In this document: in pieces, positions 31,677-41,183 of the stretch
How positions within the stretch are numbered: the first letter of the stretch is position 1
Layout: each line of letters begins with the position of its first letter
NCBI GenBank assembly: GCA_963204965.1
Contig: CAUJKA010000035.1
Span: 1-41,277, forward strand
Source: Planctomycetota bacterium
Lineage (GTDB): Bacteria > Planctomycetota > Planctomycetia > Pirellulales > Pirellulaceae
DNA length: 41,277 nt
Reading direction: 5' to 3'
Notes under the pieces: model-generated
Told to the model about the DNA's origin: nothing
Database searches by the model: none
Seen by the model: the letters and a program-made list of their open reading frames with translations, nothing else
Made by a program: the position numbers and the translations under genes

Positions 31677-33851
31677 ATGAGCGGTAAGCCAACCACTCAA
31701 CTCAGCTTTCCTCAAGCAAACATCGCACTGCTGACTTTGGATAATCCTGACCGTGGAGCCAACATCCTTTCCAAGGCAACACTGAATGAGATCGAGCAGC
31801 ATCTTGATTCGTTGATCGGTCGCGAAGACATTCGTGGCTTAATCGTCTATTCGGCAAAGCCTGGAATGTTCATCGCTGGGGCTGATTTGGGGGAGTTCGT
31901 TGCTTCGCTGGATACACCCGGCGATCATACGGCGCAGTCCGAAGCCATGTGTCGTCGCGGGCAAAAACTGTTTGGAAGGCTTTGCAATGCACATTACGTC
32001 ACCGTAGCAGCCATCGACGGAATTTGCGTTGGCGGAGGTACCGAGCTGACTCTTTGGTGCGATCGACGTATCGTCAGTTCCAATCCAAAAACAGAAATCG
32101 GCTTGCCTGAAGTGAAGATTGGACTCATGCCAGGCTGGGGCGGGTCGGTGCGACTTCCGCGGATTGTGGGGCTGGCCGGAGCCATCGAGATCATTACCAG
32201 CGGCGAATCCGTCCGTCCTACAGACGCTTTGCAAATGGGACTGGTAAGCAATGTTGTACCTGCCGAGCAACTGCTGAGTGCGGCGATGCAATTGGTCGAA
32301 CTTGAGGCGGAGCATCAGCAATTCCTCGCCGATCGTCAGCTTTGGCAGCAGCCGATTCACATGTCGGAAACCGAACTAGCTTTCCTACAAGCCACGGCAT
32401 CGGCAATGATTCAGCAACAGACCTTTGGCAACTATCCCGCGCCAGCGGTTGCACTTGAGATCATGCTGAAGAGTTCGCGTCAAACTATTGACAAAGCTTG
32501 TGCGATGGAGGCCAAGGGGCTCGCGCAACTTTTTGGTGGCGAAGTTAACCGAGCTCTGCTCAACGTCTTTTTCTTAACCGATCGCAACAAGAAAGACTCT
32601 GCTGGCGTCAGTGGCTTTACTCCAGCCAAGATACAAAGCGCCGGTGTTGTCGGCGCGGGCATCATGGGTTCCGGTATTGCAGCATCGCATATCAAACGAC
32701 AGATTGCGGTGACGATCTCGGACTTAAACTCGGAGGCTCTCGGCCGTGGAGTGCGAGCTACTTTGGAGGAGGTCTCGTTTGATCGCGTCACCAAAGTGGC
32801 GAATTCAGCAAAGCTACTTGAGTTCGCTCCGCTGTTACGTAGCACCAATCATCTTTCAGAACTTGCCGCATGTGACTTAGTCATCGAGGCGGTAGTGGAG
32901 AAGCAGGCGATCAAGCAGCAGGTCTTCCAACAGCTTGAAGCAGTCATGCGGCCCGACGCGATATTGGCGACCAACACTTCGACCATTCCTATTACGCAAC
33001 TCGCGCAAGGCTTGAAAAACCCCGAGCGATTCTGTGGCATTCACTTTTTTAATCCGGTTCGCCGGATGATGTTAGTGGAAGTTATCCGCGGCCCGTTAAC
33101 GTCCGATGCAACGATTGCGACAGCAGTGAATCATGTTAAAAAGTTGGGTAAGTACCCTGTGGTTGTGCAGGACGGACCCGGATTCTTAGTCAATCGTCTG
33201 TTGTTCCCGTACATGAATGAAGCCTTAGTGCTAGCTTCCGAAGGCGTGCCCATTGAATCGATCGATCGAGCTGCTAAGAAGTTTGGTATGCCGATGGGGC
33301 CGCTGGAACTGCATGACATGGTTGGCATGGACACAGCGTTGTACGCTGGCAAGGTGATGAGCGATGCCTTGCCGGAGCGAATGATCGAATCGCCGATACT
33401 CGCGGCACTGGTAGCTGCTGGGCGCTTGGGCAATAAGAGCGGAGCTGGGTTCTACTCTTACAAAAACAAAAAAGGAAAGCGAGTCCAAGATCCTGAACTT
33501 GCATCGGTGCTTGGCTCTCGGATTCCATGCAAGTCGCTGGAGATACCGACAGATCAATTGATCGCACGGCTGTTTCTTCCCATGCTACTGGAGGCGACGC
33601 ATGTGCTCGCTGGAGGTATTGCTCGCGATGCTCGAGACGTCGATTTGGGTTTGATTTTTGGAATAGGCTTTCCGCCATTTAAAGGTGGACTGCTATTCTG
33701 GGCCGATCGGCTGGGATTGGGTAAAGTCATGGCAATGCTTGAACCACTTCAAGCGTTGGGCGAGCGATTTAAGCCTTCCGACTACTTGCAGCAGTTGGCC
33801 CAACGGGGCGAAACGTTTTACAAGAACTCCGTCAACGTATCGAACCAATAG
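31677..33851 (+). CDS. fadJ: FadJ-type fatty acid oxidation protein (hydratase/dehydrogenase)
   Basis: The 724-residue fusion catalyses hydration of enoyl-CoA and NAD-dependent oxidation of 3-hydroxyacyl-CoA. The N-terminal crotonase domain has FIAGADLGEF and AIDGICVGGGTELTLWCDRRI, then EIGLPEVKIGLMPGWGG with the expected catalytic glutamates. The dehydrogenase half begins GVVGAGIMGSGIAASH (NAD site) and has ATNTSTIPITQLA, CGIHFFNPV with the catalytic His, and GFLVNRLLFPYMNEA. It is followed by the thiolase after 15 bases and then the acyl-CoA ligase, forming a compact operon. The FadJ/FadB distinction is not secure. Confidence 0.92.
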   Translation: MSGKPTTQLSFPQANIALLTLDNPDRGANILSKATLNEIEQHLDSLIGREDIRGLIVYSAKPGMFIAGADLGEFVASLDTPGDHTAQSEAMCRRGQKLFGRLCNAHYVTVAAIDGICVGGGTELTLWCDRRIVSSNPKTEIGLPEVKIGLMPGWGGSVRLPRIVGLAGAIEIITSGESVRPTDALQMGLVSNVVPAEQLLSAAMQLVELEAEHQQFLADRQLWQQPIHMSETELAFLQATASAMIQQQTFGNYPAPAVALEIMLKSSRQTIDKACAMEAKGLAQLFGGEVNRALLNVFFLTDRNKKDSAGVSGFTPAKIQSAGVVGAGIMGSGIAASHIKRQIAVTISDLNSEALGRGVRATLEEVSFDRVTKVANSAKLLEFAPLLRSTNHLSELAACDLVIEAVVEKQAIKQQVFQQLEAVMRPDAILATNTSTIPITQLAQGLKNPERFCGIHFFNPVRRMMLVEVIRGPLTSDATIATAVNHVKKLGKYPVVVQDGPGFLVNRLLFPYMNEALVLASEGVPIESIDRAAKKFGMPMGPLELHDMVGMDTALYAGKVMSDALPERMIESPILAALVAAGRLGNKSGAGFYSYKNKKGKRVQDPELASVLGSRIPCKSLEIPTDQLIARLFLPMLLEATHVLAGGIARDARDVDLGLIFGIGFPPFKGGLLFWADRLGLGKVMAMLEPLQALGERFKPSDYLQQLAQRGETFYKNSVNVSNQ

Positions 33852-33866
33852 GAAAGCGGTGCAGCT

Positions 33867-35024
33867 ATGAAAAATGCAGTTGTGATCGATGCCGTACGAA
33901 CTCCCATTGGTCGAGCCAATGCAGAACGCGGCTTTTATCGGCATACGCGAAGTGACGATCTGGCCGTCGCCTGCGTCGAAGCGCTGATTCGTCGAACGGG
34001 GATCGCGCCCGAGCATATCGAAGACTTGATTCTGGGCAACACGCAGCAGACGCTCGAGCAAGGCATGAATGTCGCTCGTACCGTTGGATTGGTGGCTGGT
34101 TTAAATGTGACGACTGGTGGCACTACCGTCAATCGACTCTGTGGCAGCAGTTTGCAAGCTCTCAATCAAGCTTCGCATGCGATCGCCGCGGGGGCCGAAG
34201 ATGTCCAAATCGTCGGAGGCCTGGAACATATGCAGCACGTTCCGATGATGCATGGCGTCGACATCAATCCCAAGATGTATCGAGCTACTTCGAAGGGCGC
34301 GATGATGATGGGTGTCACTGCCGAGTTTCTCGCTCAATCGCAAGGCATCTCGCGACACGATCAAGACGCCTTCGCATGCGCTAGCCACCAAAAGGCAGCC
34401 GCCGCGCAACTGCACGGAAAGTTCGAAGCCGAAATGATCGACTTCTACGGTCATGACGAGGCAGGGAACATCGCTCTCTTGAACTTTGATCAATGCGTTC
34501 GTCCCGACACAAGCGTCGAAGCACTGGCCGCTTTGGAGCCAGCCTTTATGCCCAAGGTCGGAACCGTCACGGCCGGAAATAGTTCGCCACTGAACGATGG
34601 CGCTGCAGCTCTATTGGTCATGTCTTCGCAGCGAGCCGATGAGCTGGGGTTGAAACCGATCGCGCGGATTCGCGCTTCGGCAGTAGCTGGTGTCGATCCT
34701 TGTGTGATGGGAACCGGCCCTGTTCCCGCGACTCAAAAGGCTCTCCAACGGGCTGGTTTAAGCTTAGAGAATATTGGGCTGATTGAGTTGAACGAAGCCT
34801 TTGCCGCCCAAGCACTCGCCTGCATTCGAATGCTGAAACTGGACATCGACAAGGTCAACGTAAACGGCGGAGCGATCGCCATCGGCCATCCCTTGGGTGC
34901 CAGCGGAGCGAGAATTGCCACAACCTTGGTTCACGCCATGCAACAGCGACAAGTGCAGTTCGGCTTAGCCACAATGTGCATAGGAGCGGGGCAGGGGATC
35001 GCGACAATTTTCGAACTGGTTTAG
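33867..35024 (+). CDS. fadA: Acetyl-CoA acyltransferase (thiolase)
   Basis: The 385-residue thiolase cleaves 3-ketoacyl-CoA in the last step of beta-oxidation. The nucleophile is C92 in NRLCGSS, the acid-base residues are H341 in [12 protein letters not shown] and C371 in CIGAGQG, and the N-terminus [12 protein letters not shown] is typical. An AGGAAAG box lies before the ATG. It partners the FadJ-type protein just upstream. It could equally be called FadI. The ligase gene starts one base after its stop. Confidence 0.93.
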   Translation: MKNAVVIDAVRTPIGRANAERGFYRHTRSDDLAVACVEALIRRTGIAPEHIEDLILGNTQQTLEQGMNVARTVGLVAGLNVTTGGTTVNRLCGSSLQALNQASHAIAAGAEDVQIVGGLEHMQHVPMMHGVDINPKMYRATSKGAMMMGVTAEFLAQSQGISRHDQDAFACASHQKAAAAQLHGKFEAEMIDFYGHDEAGNIALLNFDQCVRPDTSVEALAALEPAFMPKVGTVTAGNSSPLNDGAAALLVMSSQRADELGLKPIARIRASAVAGVDPCVMGTGPVPATQKALQRAGLSLENIGLIELNEAFAAQALACIRMLKLDIDKVNVNGGAIAIGHPLGASGARIATTLVHAMQQRQVQFGLATMCIGAGQGIATIFELV

Positions 35025-35025
35025 C

Positions 35026-36654
35026 ATGAGCCGCTTAGAATTTAGTTCGCTTCCTGATCTGTTTTTCTGGCGCTGTCACCAACATCCATCGAAGGTTGCG
35101 ATGGAAGTCAAGCGTGAGGGCTTGTACCGTCCAATCACTTGGGAGCAATTTCGTAGCGATGTCTTGAGTGCAATTTCGGTGCTATCCCAATTCGTTCCGT
35201 CGGGCTCGCGCGTCGTACATGTTTCCGAAAATCGCTACGACTGGTTGGTCACCGATTTGGCGATTCTCTCTCTGGGAGCGATCCATGTTCCGCTGCATGC
35301 CTCGTTGACTCGCACGCAACAGCTAAGTCAAGCACAAGACGCAGAGCCTTGCTGTATCGTTCGATCGAACAATAATGGATTGCACTTACCTGGTCTTCCG
35401 TGCTTGAGTTACCACGCTAGTCCAACCGACGGCGCGATGTCTTGGCGGGATGAACTTTCGAAGGCAGATCTGGCTATCGGCCAACAGATCGTCGAACAAG
35501 CTATCGCCAATATCCGTCCTGATGCGATCGCCACGATTTTGTACACTTCAGGGACGACTGGCGAATCGAAAGGGGTCATCCTCACGCACGGCAATTTGCT
35601 AGCCAATGCAATTCGAGCCTATGAGGTCTTTGGAATTACAGCCGACAAAAAGCGATTCAACTTTCTGCCGTATAGCCATATCTTTGCGCGGACCTGCGAC
35701 TTCTATTCATGGATCGCTGGCGGATATCAGCTTGTACTTGCTGAATCAAAAGACACGGCGATCGTTGATTGCCAAGCAACGTCACCACACATTGTTACGG
35801 CAGTGCCTTACTTTTTTGATAAGGTGTATCGCGGACTACTGGTTGCTGGAGTCGCTGACGCGCCGGGCATTCTAAAAAAGACGCTCGGTGGCCAGTTTGA
35901 AATGGGCGTTTGTGGAGGCGCACCGCTGGCGATGGATACATTGGACTACTATGTCAGTCAAGGTGTTCAATTGCTGGAGGGTTACGGACTGACTGAAACA
36001 TCGCCTGTTCTCACGACCAACACTCCAACGCGATACCGGCGAGGCTCGGTGGGTCCATCATTGCCAGAGGTCGAATTACGCATCGCCGAAGATGGTGAGA
36101 TTTGTGCTCGCGGCCCAAGTGTTTTCCAAGGCTATTGGAAGAAGCCCGAAGCGACACAGGAGGTTTTTCGAGATGGCTGGTTCTACACGGGGGATATCGG
36201 ACGATTAGACGACGAAGGTTTTCTTTGGATCACTGGACGGAAGAAGGAGTTGATCGTTACCGCCGCAGGCAAGAAGATCGCTCCAACATTCGTTGAATCG
36301 CTGCTAAATCAAGACCCGCTAGTCTCTCAATCGTTTGTCTATGGAGATCGAGAAAACTTTCTTGTAGCGTTGATCGTTCCCAATCTGGAACAACTGAACC
36401 GCTTGACTCAGGATCTAGGCTTAGTCGAAACGGACATCCACGAAGCGATTCTGGATCATCGAGTTCTTGAGACCTATCAAAAGGTCTTTGAACGGCGACT
36501 GGCTGAACTTTCTCACTACGAACAAGTGCAACGTTTCTCGCTGCTTCTACAACCATTCAGCGTTGAAACAGGAGAACTCACAGGCAAGCTCAGCATGCGA
36601 AGAAGCGTCATTGCTGAGAAGTATGCGACAGTGATCCGTTCGCTCTATCGATAG
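35026..36654 (+). CDS. AMP-dependent long-chain acyl-CoA ligase
   Basis: The 542-residue adenylate-forming enzyme activates fatty acids to acyl-CoA. Motifs in order are the P-loop-like ILYTSGTTGESKGV (171-184), GYGLTETSPV, GWFYTGDIGRLDDEGFLWITGRKKE and a C-terminal GKLSMRR whose Lys is the catalytic lysine. The size and RKKELIVTAAGKKIAP segment resemble the FAA1/FAA2-like (FadD15/AMP-forming) ligases more than E. coli FadD. Being third in the operon, it supplies substrate for the two upstream enzymes; an acyl-CoA dehydrogenase is not present here. Confidence 0.9.
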   Translation: MSRLEFSSLPDLFFWRCHQHPSKVAMEVKREGLYRPITWEQFRSDVLSAISVLSQFVPSGSRVVHVSENRYDWLVTDLAILSLGAIHVPLHASLTRTQQLSQAQDAEPCCIVRSNNNGLHLPGLPCLSYHASPTDGAMSWRDELSKADLAIGQQIVEQAIANIRPDAIATILYTSGTTGESKGVILTHGNLLANAIRAYEVFGITADKKRFNFLPYSHIFARTCDFYSWIAGGYQLVLAESKDTAIVDCQATSPHIVTAVPYFFDKVYRGLLVAGVADAPGILKKTLGGQFEMGVCGGAPLAMDTLDYYVSQGVQLLEGYGLTETSPVLTTNTPTRYRRGSVGPSLPEVELRIAEDGEICARGPSVFQGYWKKPEATQEVFRDGWFYTGDIGRLDDEGFLWITGRKKELIVTAAGKKIAPTFVESLLNQDPLVSQSFVYGDRENFLVALIVPNLEQLNRLTQDLGLVETDIHEAILDHRVLETYQKVFERRLAELSHYEQVQRFSLLLQPFSVETGELTGKLSMRRSVIAEKYATVIRSLYR

Positions 36655-36708
36655 TCGTGTTTGAAATCGCTTGTGCTGAACCTTGCCGATGAAAGGTAAG
36701 AAGATCGG

Positions 36709-36741
36709 GGTAAGAAGATTATGAGCTCGAATTTTCTTACC
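36709..36741. terminator. Hairpin downstream of the fatty-acid operon
   Basis: GGTAAGAAGATT (36709-36720) pairs with AATTTTCTTACC (36730-36741), with one G-T wobble, around a 9-base loop. A partial copy GGTAAGAAGAT lies at 36695-36705 and a related CATTTTCTTGCC follows. No long T-run, so a dispersed repeat is an equally good reading. Confidence 0.45.
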
Positions 36742-36833
36742 ACTCATTTTCTTGCCAACACTCGCTTGCGCCCCAGTCCAGTGTTCATCCAAAGGGCTCT
36801 TGAAATTCACTTGTCAGATGGGTTATGAGTTAT

Positions 36834-36934
36834 GAACTCTCCCGCGCGCATTACTTCACCGTTCAGCGATTGACCCATTCGCGGGAGAGTCGCGTGGCGA
36901 GGCCCGCGAGCCATAAGCGGTGAGGGTAAAAATG
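36834..36934 (+). repeat. CGCGGGAGAGT dispersed element, copy 3
   Basis: Arms ACTCTCCCGCG (36836-36846) and CGCGGGAGAGT (36880-36890) form an 11-bp perfect inverted repeat. The tail holds GCGTGGCGAG, GCGAGCC and TAAGCGGTGAGGG, as in copy 1. The loop differs in sequence but has a similar length (33 bases). Confidence 0.8.
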
Positions 36935-37052
36935 GGTAGACCGAAGTTGATTAGTATGGCGCAAATCTTAGATGTCGGTTGTGTCGCCTACCAACCCTAA
37001 TTCGCTCAACGCACCTCCGCTCAAAGTTCCAAAAACGTCATGGATAAACATG

Positions 37053-37075
37053 GTGGGTTTCGTAGCTCAACCCAC
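37053..37075. repeat. GTGGGTT/AACCCAC hairpin repeat
   Basis: Arms 37053-37059 and 37069-37075 surround TCGTAGCTC. It is related to the hairpin at 15315-15339: the T in one arm there is missing or changed here, with the matching change in the other arm. Confidence 0.55.
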
Positions 37076-37152
37076 TCTACGCGATTTCCTTGGCGGACAA
37101 ATACAATTAGAATTCGAAGTATTAACTCAGCCTCACGCAAACTAGAGTCGAC

Positions 37153-38238
37153 ATGGAAACAAGCCAACTCACCCAAGCCATTCTCTTCGAGTCCGATACG
37201 AAAGAATGGAGAACTGTCCATGTTCCACTGCCTGATCCTCAACGTGATGAGATTCTAGTTCGCGTGTTGGCCTGCACTATCTGTGGAAGCGATCTGCATA
37301 GCGTCTCAGGACGCAGGAGCGTTCCCAGCCCAATCATTCTTGGCCACGAAATCGTTGGCGAAATCGTTGCTTTTGGACCAACCAGTTCGCGACAAACGAT
37401 CGATGGTCAGGCCTTGCAGGAAGGGGATCGAATCGTTTGGGCCTTGGTAGCCAACTGTGGCTTGTGCTTTTATTGCAACAACGGACTCCCGCAAAAATGT
37501 GAGAATTCGTTCAAGTACGGGCACGCGAAGTTTGAGTCTCCACGACATCTTGCTGGCGGCTTTGCTGAACATTGCTTGTTGGTCTCAGGAACAAAGTGTG
37601 TCAAAGTTCCAGCGGACTTGCCTCTTGAGATCGCGTGTCCCATCGGTTGCTCGATGGCCACCGCCGCAGCGGCAATCGAATTCGCGTGCTCAAACGAAAA
37701 AGGTAATGCATTAGTTCTCGGAGGAGGCTTAGTTGGCCTAATGGTCTGTGCCATGCTCAAGAGCCGAGGTGTCACCAACATAGTCTGTGTCGAACCCAAC
37801 GAGAGCCGCCGCGAACTAGCATTACGATTCGGAGCAACCACTGCTGCCAGTCAATTAGATTCCGCCACCGTAAAGCAACTGACAAAGTCGCGAGGCTTTG
37901 ATTGCGCAATCGAATGCTCTGGCAACAACGCCGCGTTTGAGCTCGGCTTCCAGCACGTGCGGACTGGTGGAAATTTGGTTCTAGTTGGCTCGGTCTTTCC
38001 TGGGCCAGGAGTTCCCGTCGTACTGGATCAAATCGTCCGCAGAAATATCTCGATCTTTGGTGTTCATAATTACAGGCCGGACCATCTTGTACAGGCCGCT
38101 GAGTTCGCAACAACTGCCGGCCGTCTAATTGACCCGAGCTTGATCGTCAGTCAATGGTTTACTTTGGACGAATTGCCCACCGCAATCCACTCAGCTGTCG
38201 ACGCTATGGCTCTTCGAGTAGGCATTCGAGCCAAATAA
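37153..38238 (+). CDS. Zinc alcohol dehydrogenase of the phosphonate-associated type
   Basis: The 361-residue medium-chain dehydrogenase has catalytic zinc ligands C44 (TICGSDLH) and H65-E66 (LGHEIVGE). The structural zinc site is C102, C105, C108 and C116. The NAD motif VLGGGLVGLM is near 188. The stretches NNGLPQKCENSFKYGH, LAGGFAEHCLLV and GVHNYRPDHLVQA closely recall the TIGR03366 subfamily of dehydrogenases found beside phosphonate catabolism genes. That recognition is from memory. A gene related to PhnZ follows, which supports the link. The true substrate is unknown; no transporter or C-P lyase gene is in the window. Confidence 0.85.
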   Translation: METSQLTQAILFESDTKEWRTVHVPLPDPQRDEILVRVLACTICGSDLHSVSGRRSVPSPIILGHEIVGEIVAFGPTSSRQTIDGQALQEGDRIVWALVANCGLCFYCNNGLPQKCENSFKYGHAKFESPRHLAGGFAEHCLLVSGTKCVKVPADLPLEIACPIGCSMATAAAAIEFACSNEKGNALVLGGGLVGLMVCAMLKSRGVTNIVCVEPNESRRELALRFGATTAASQLDSATVKQLTKSRGFDCAIECSGNNAAFELGFQHVRTGGNLVLVGSVFPGPGVPVVLDQIVRRNISIFGVHNYRPDHLVQAAEFATTAGRLIDPSLIVSQWFTLDELPTAIHSAVDAMALRVGIRAK

Positions 38239-38393
38239 AGAGGATCTTCATCGGATCTTCATCTTGAGTTCATCGTAGGCTAACTCAGCTCGGATAACCT
38301 TTATCCACCCTTAGTGGCGATTGATAGACCGGAAGCTCATTCTCAGTCAATCAATCGATTCAACACTCATCAGGAAATCTTGGGGGACTCGCA

Positions 38394-39107
38394 ATGAGAA
38401 TCACTCCGCAAAGTACAGATCTACCGGCTTCCCTGGAAAGGCTTCCAGCGGCCAACACAACTGCAAATGTAACTTTGAAGCATCCGATCCAACCTTCGCT
38501 CATAGTAGACCTACTACAGTTCTTTCGCGCTGGACTAAGCCACCCGGAGCTGGGTGTGCGTCGACAATTTCAGAAGTCGGCGATGCTCTCGCGACGCGCG
38601 ATTGCCGAAGGTGGTGACGACAGCATGGTGACTGCGGCGTTGCTGTACCAGTCCTGCCACATGTTGTCCCAACGCGAGTTCACATCAAAGCCTTGGGATA
38701 GCGACTCGATTATCGAATCTGGAACGCTGGATTGGCTGGTGGAACACTTTGGCGAATCCGTGTCAGAGACAATTCGTTTGCAACCTCACGCAAGACGCTA
38801 TTTGGCATCGGTTAACTCACGCTACTGCCAGCAGTTAGACGCTCAGCAACGCCAGCAAATGTCTGTTGATGGCGGCGAAATGTCGCGATGCGCGGCCGTC
38901 GCTTTTGCAAAAGGGAGGTTTTTCTCTCAAGCGATGCAATTAGCCCGATGGATTCATCAGACACTTGACCAAAACCAATATACACCAGACATTGATGAGG
39001 TTATCCTCACGGCGTCAAGGGTCCGCAATATGATCCAGAAAAGTCAGAGAATTCCAGCAATTTGCCTTCCATCAACTCCGCCGACCCTTGAACTGCCCAT
39101 AGAGTGA
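38394..39107 (+). CDS. PhnZ-like HD-domain protein lacking its metal ligands
   Basis: The 237-residue protein aligns by eye with PhnZ, the di-iron HD oxygenase that cleaves 2-amino-1-hydroxyethylphosphonate. Shared landmarks are AALL before the HD site, IRLQPHARRYLASV for IxxHVAAKRYLVS, VDGGEM for YQGGPM, and LARW for IRAW. Yet the iron ligands are gone: the HD pair is Y85-Q86, the first His is K61, the His before the AAKRYL motif is Q130, and the Asp after W186 is I187. H89 remains. It is therefore unlikely to be an iron oxygenase. GGGGG at good spacing precedes the ATG. The 38-residue N-terminus before the domain is unlike PhnZ. The PhnZ sequence was recalled, so the alignment needs confirming. 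Confidence 0.68.
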   Translation: MRITPQSTDLPASLERLPAANTTANVTLKHPIQPSLIVDLLQFFRAGLSHPELGVRRQFQKSAMLSRRAIAEGGDDSMVTAALLYQSCHMLSQREFTSKPWDSDSIIESGTLDWLVEHFGESVSETIRLQPHARRYLASVNSRYCQQLDAQQRQQMSVDGGEMSRCAAVAFAKGRFFSQAMQLARWIHQTLDQNQYTPDIDEVILTASRVRNMIQKSQRIPAICLPSTPPTLELPIE

Positions 39108-39180
39108 AACAGTTCCAGCGAAGGGCTTTCGCTGACTGCCAACTAAGTCAATTTTCGCAACATCCAAACCGAATTTGAAA

Positions 39181-41169
39181 ATGAACCACACGCCAAGCTC
39201 CTCGGAAAGCAATCCAGTCAGACCCTTTCGCGAATTGATCGAAAATGAACTTTCGCGACGCTCGTTTGTTCAATGGTTTGGCAAAGGAGTTAGCACAAGT
39301 GTAGGTGTGGCCGCGCTGGGATCGCTGCCGTATTCTGCGTCGGGATCGGGTTCGACGGCTGAGAGCGAATCGTCTGACGTGCGACTGTTCAATTTCAAGA
39401 GCGTTCCTGTTTCCAAAATGGACAATGTAGTCGTTCCTGATGGATATGTGGCTGATGTTTTGTATCGATGGGGTGATCCCATTGATGGACAAGGCCCGAC
39501 CTTTAAGTTGGACGCCACCAACACCGCTAGCGATCAAGAGCGACAAGCAGGCATGGGACACGACGGCATGGAGTTCTTTGCAATCCCAGGAGTCGACCCG
39601 AACCAGCGTGGCATGCTGGTGATGAATCACGAATACACCGATCAGATACTTCTATTTAGTGATGGACTAGCGCCGTTGCCTCCGCAAAAGATGCCTATGG
39701 AAAAGGTCCGCAAGTCGATGGCTTCTCACGGCGTTTCCGTGGTTGAGGTTGAGAAGCAGGCTGACGGGAATTGGAAAGTCGTACCTAGTCCTCGAGCGCG
39801 TCGGATCACTGCGGATACTCCTGCTAAGATCGCAGGACCAGCGGTGAAGAAGATCGGCGAGGCGACTCGAGGCACGGTCAACAACTGTGCCGCAGGTAGA
39901 ACGCCGTGGGGAACCTACTTAACTTGCGAAGAGAATATCCAGCAGGTCTTTGGAACTACAGATCCAAACTTCACACCAACCGCCATGCAGAAGTTGTATG
40001 GGCTTAACAATCTTGGTTTCTACTACGTCATCAATGGCCAGACCATTCCTGGATTCCGCTGGTGGGAACAGGTCAAGCGATTCGATATCGCCGACCCCAA
40101 CAACGATTCCGAACGCTTTGGGTTTGTCGTCGAAATTGATCCGATGAATCCTGAAGCGCCGCCAGTGAAGCGAACTGCGTTGGGAAGATTTCGCCATGAA
40201 AACGCCGAGCTCACCATCGCACCGGATGGGCGCGTGGTCGTTTACATGGGCGATGACGAAATGAACCAGTATGTCTACAAGTTTGTATCCAAGGGCAAAT
40301 GGGATGCAACCACTAAATCTGGGACCGCGGGTACTGGCGTGAGCGAAATGGCTGGACTTCTGGACGAGGGAACGCTGTACGTTGCTAAGTTTGAAGAGGC
40401 TGGCAAGGGACGATGGCTGGAACTAACTCCAGGAAAGAACAACATTCCATCGAAGCAAGACGATCCTATCGTCGGCATGGATGCTGCAGATATCTGTGTC
40501 TACACGCGACATGCCGCGAAACTAGCTGGTGCGACTCCGATGGACCGGCCTGAATGGCTGGCCGTTCATCCGCAGTCCAAGCAAGTCTACGTCTCGTTGA
40601 CGAACAATAAGAGTCGGACTGAACCCAACGCTGCCAACCCTCGCCCTGTCAACATCTTCGGTCATATCATTCGCTGGACGGAAGCTGGCAACGATGCGAC
40701 CGCAACCGAGTTCCAGTGGGACGTATTTGCTCTCGCGGGCAATCCAGCTCATCCCGATCCAGTCAATCGCGGAAATGCCCAAGGCGATTACTTCGGCTGT
40801 CCCGATGGATTGAAGTTTGACTCGTCGGGCATCCTTTGGATTCAAACCGACATGTCGAGCAGTGTGATGGGCAAGCCCGGCTACGAAGAGTTGGGACACA
40901 ATATGATGTTGGCAGCCAATCCTTCGACAGGCGAGGTGCGAAGGTTCTTGACTGGCCCAACTGGCTGCGAAATCACAGGCATGTCGATGACTCCCGATCG
41001 CAAGACGATGTTCGTCAACATTCAACATCCCGGCGAACCAGCCGACGACATCAGCGACACAAGTGCGCCGATGAAGTTCAGCAGTTGGCCTGATGGACCA
41101 CAAGGCGGCCGACCACGTTCTGCGACCATCGTGATCCGTCGTAAAGATGGCGGCCTAATCGGATCTTAG
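39181..41169 (+). CDS. phoX: PhoX-family alkaline phosphatase
   Basis: The 662-residue protein has a twin-arginine signal (SRRSFVQWFGKG, about residues 26-37, then a hydrophobic stretch), so it is exported folded. The body is a PhoX/DUF839 beta-propeller: NCAAGRTPWGTYLTCEENIQ, GRFRHENAELTIAPDGRVVVYMGDDE and FGCPDGLKFDSSGILWIQTDMSSS. Acidic residues in these blocks would hold the iron and calcium ions of the PhoX active site. It frees phosphate from organic esters outside the cytoplasm. The ATG at 39181 was preferred to a TTG six bases upstream; no ribosome-binding site is evident. Following the phosphonate-type genes, it suggests a phosphorus-scavenging group. Confidence 0.9.
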   Translation: MNHTPSSSESNPVRPFRELIENELSRRSFVQWFGKGVSTSVGVAALGSLPYSASGSGSTAESESSDVRLFNFKSVPVSKMDNVVVPDGYVADVLYRWGDPIDGQGPTFKLDATNTASDQERQAGMGHDGMEFFAIPGVDPNQRGMLVMNHEYTDQILLFSDGLAPLPPQKMPMEKVRKSMASHGVSVVEVEKQADGNWKVVPSPRARRITADTPAKIAGPAVKKIGEATRGTVNNCAAGRTPWGTYLTCEENIQQVFGTTDPNFTPTAMQKLYGLNNLGFYYVINGQTIPGFRWWEQVKRFDIADPNNDSERFGFVVEIDPMNPEAPPVKRTALGRFRHENAELTIAPDGRVVVYMGDDEMNQYVYKFVSKGKWDATTKSGTAGTGVSEMAGLLDEGTLYVAKFEEAGKGRWLELTPGKNNIPSKQDDPIVGMDAADICVYTRHAAKLAGATPMDRPEWLAVHPQSKQVYVSLTNNKSRTEPNAANPRPVNIFGHIIRWTEAGNDATATEFQWDVFALAGNPAHPDPVNRGNAQGDYFGCPDGLKFDSSGILWIQTDMSSSVMGKPGYEELGHNMMLAANPSTGEVRRFLTGPTGCEITGMSMTPDRKTMFVNIQHPGEPADDISDTSAPMKFSSWPDGPQGGRPRSATIVIRRKDGGLIGS

Positions 41170-41183
41170 TCCGCGAGACTAAG
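41165..41183. terminator. Short hairpin over the phoX stop codon
   Basis: CTTAGTC (41165-41171) pairs with GACTAAG (41177-41183) around CGCGA, and the phoX stop lies in the left arm. No T-run follows, so it may be an mRNA-end hairpin rather than a true terminator. The last 94 bases of the window show no gene. Confidence 0.4.

Larger units (their letters stand above)
36655..37152. other. 498-bp gene-free spacer with several repeats
   Basis: No believable gene. It contains a hairpin after the ligase gene (36709-36741), the third CGCGGGAGAGT element (36834-36934) and a GTGGGTT hairpin (37053-37075). A promoter for the alcohol dehydrogenase is expected near its right end but was not identified. 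Confidence 0.7.

Noticed and set aside
40522..41103. 193-codon minus-strand open frame inside phoX
   Set aside because: The plus-strand PhoX motifs are continuous through this stretch and the antisense product shows no family features.
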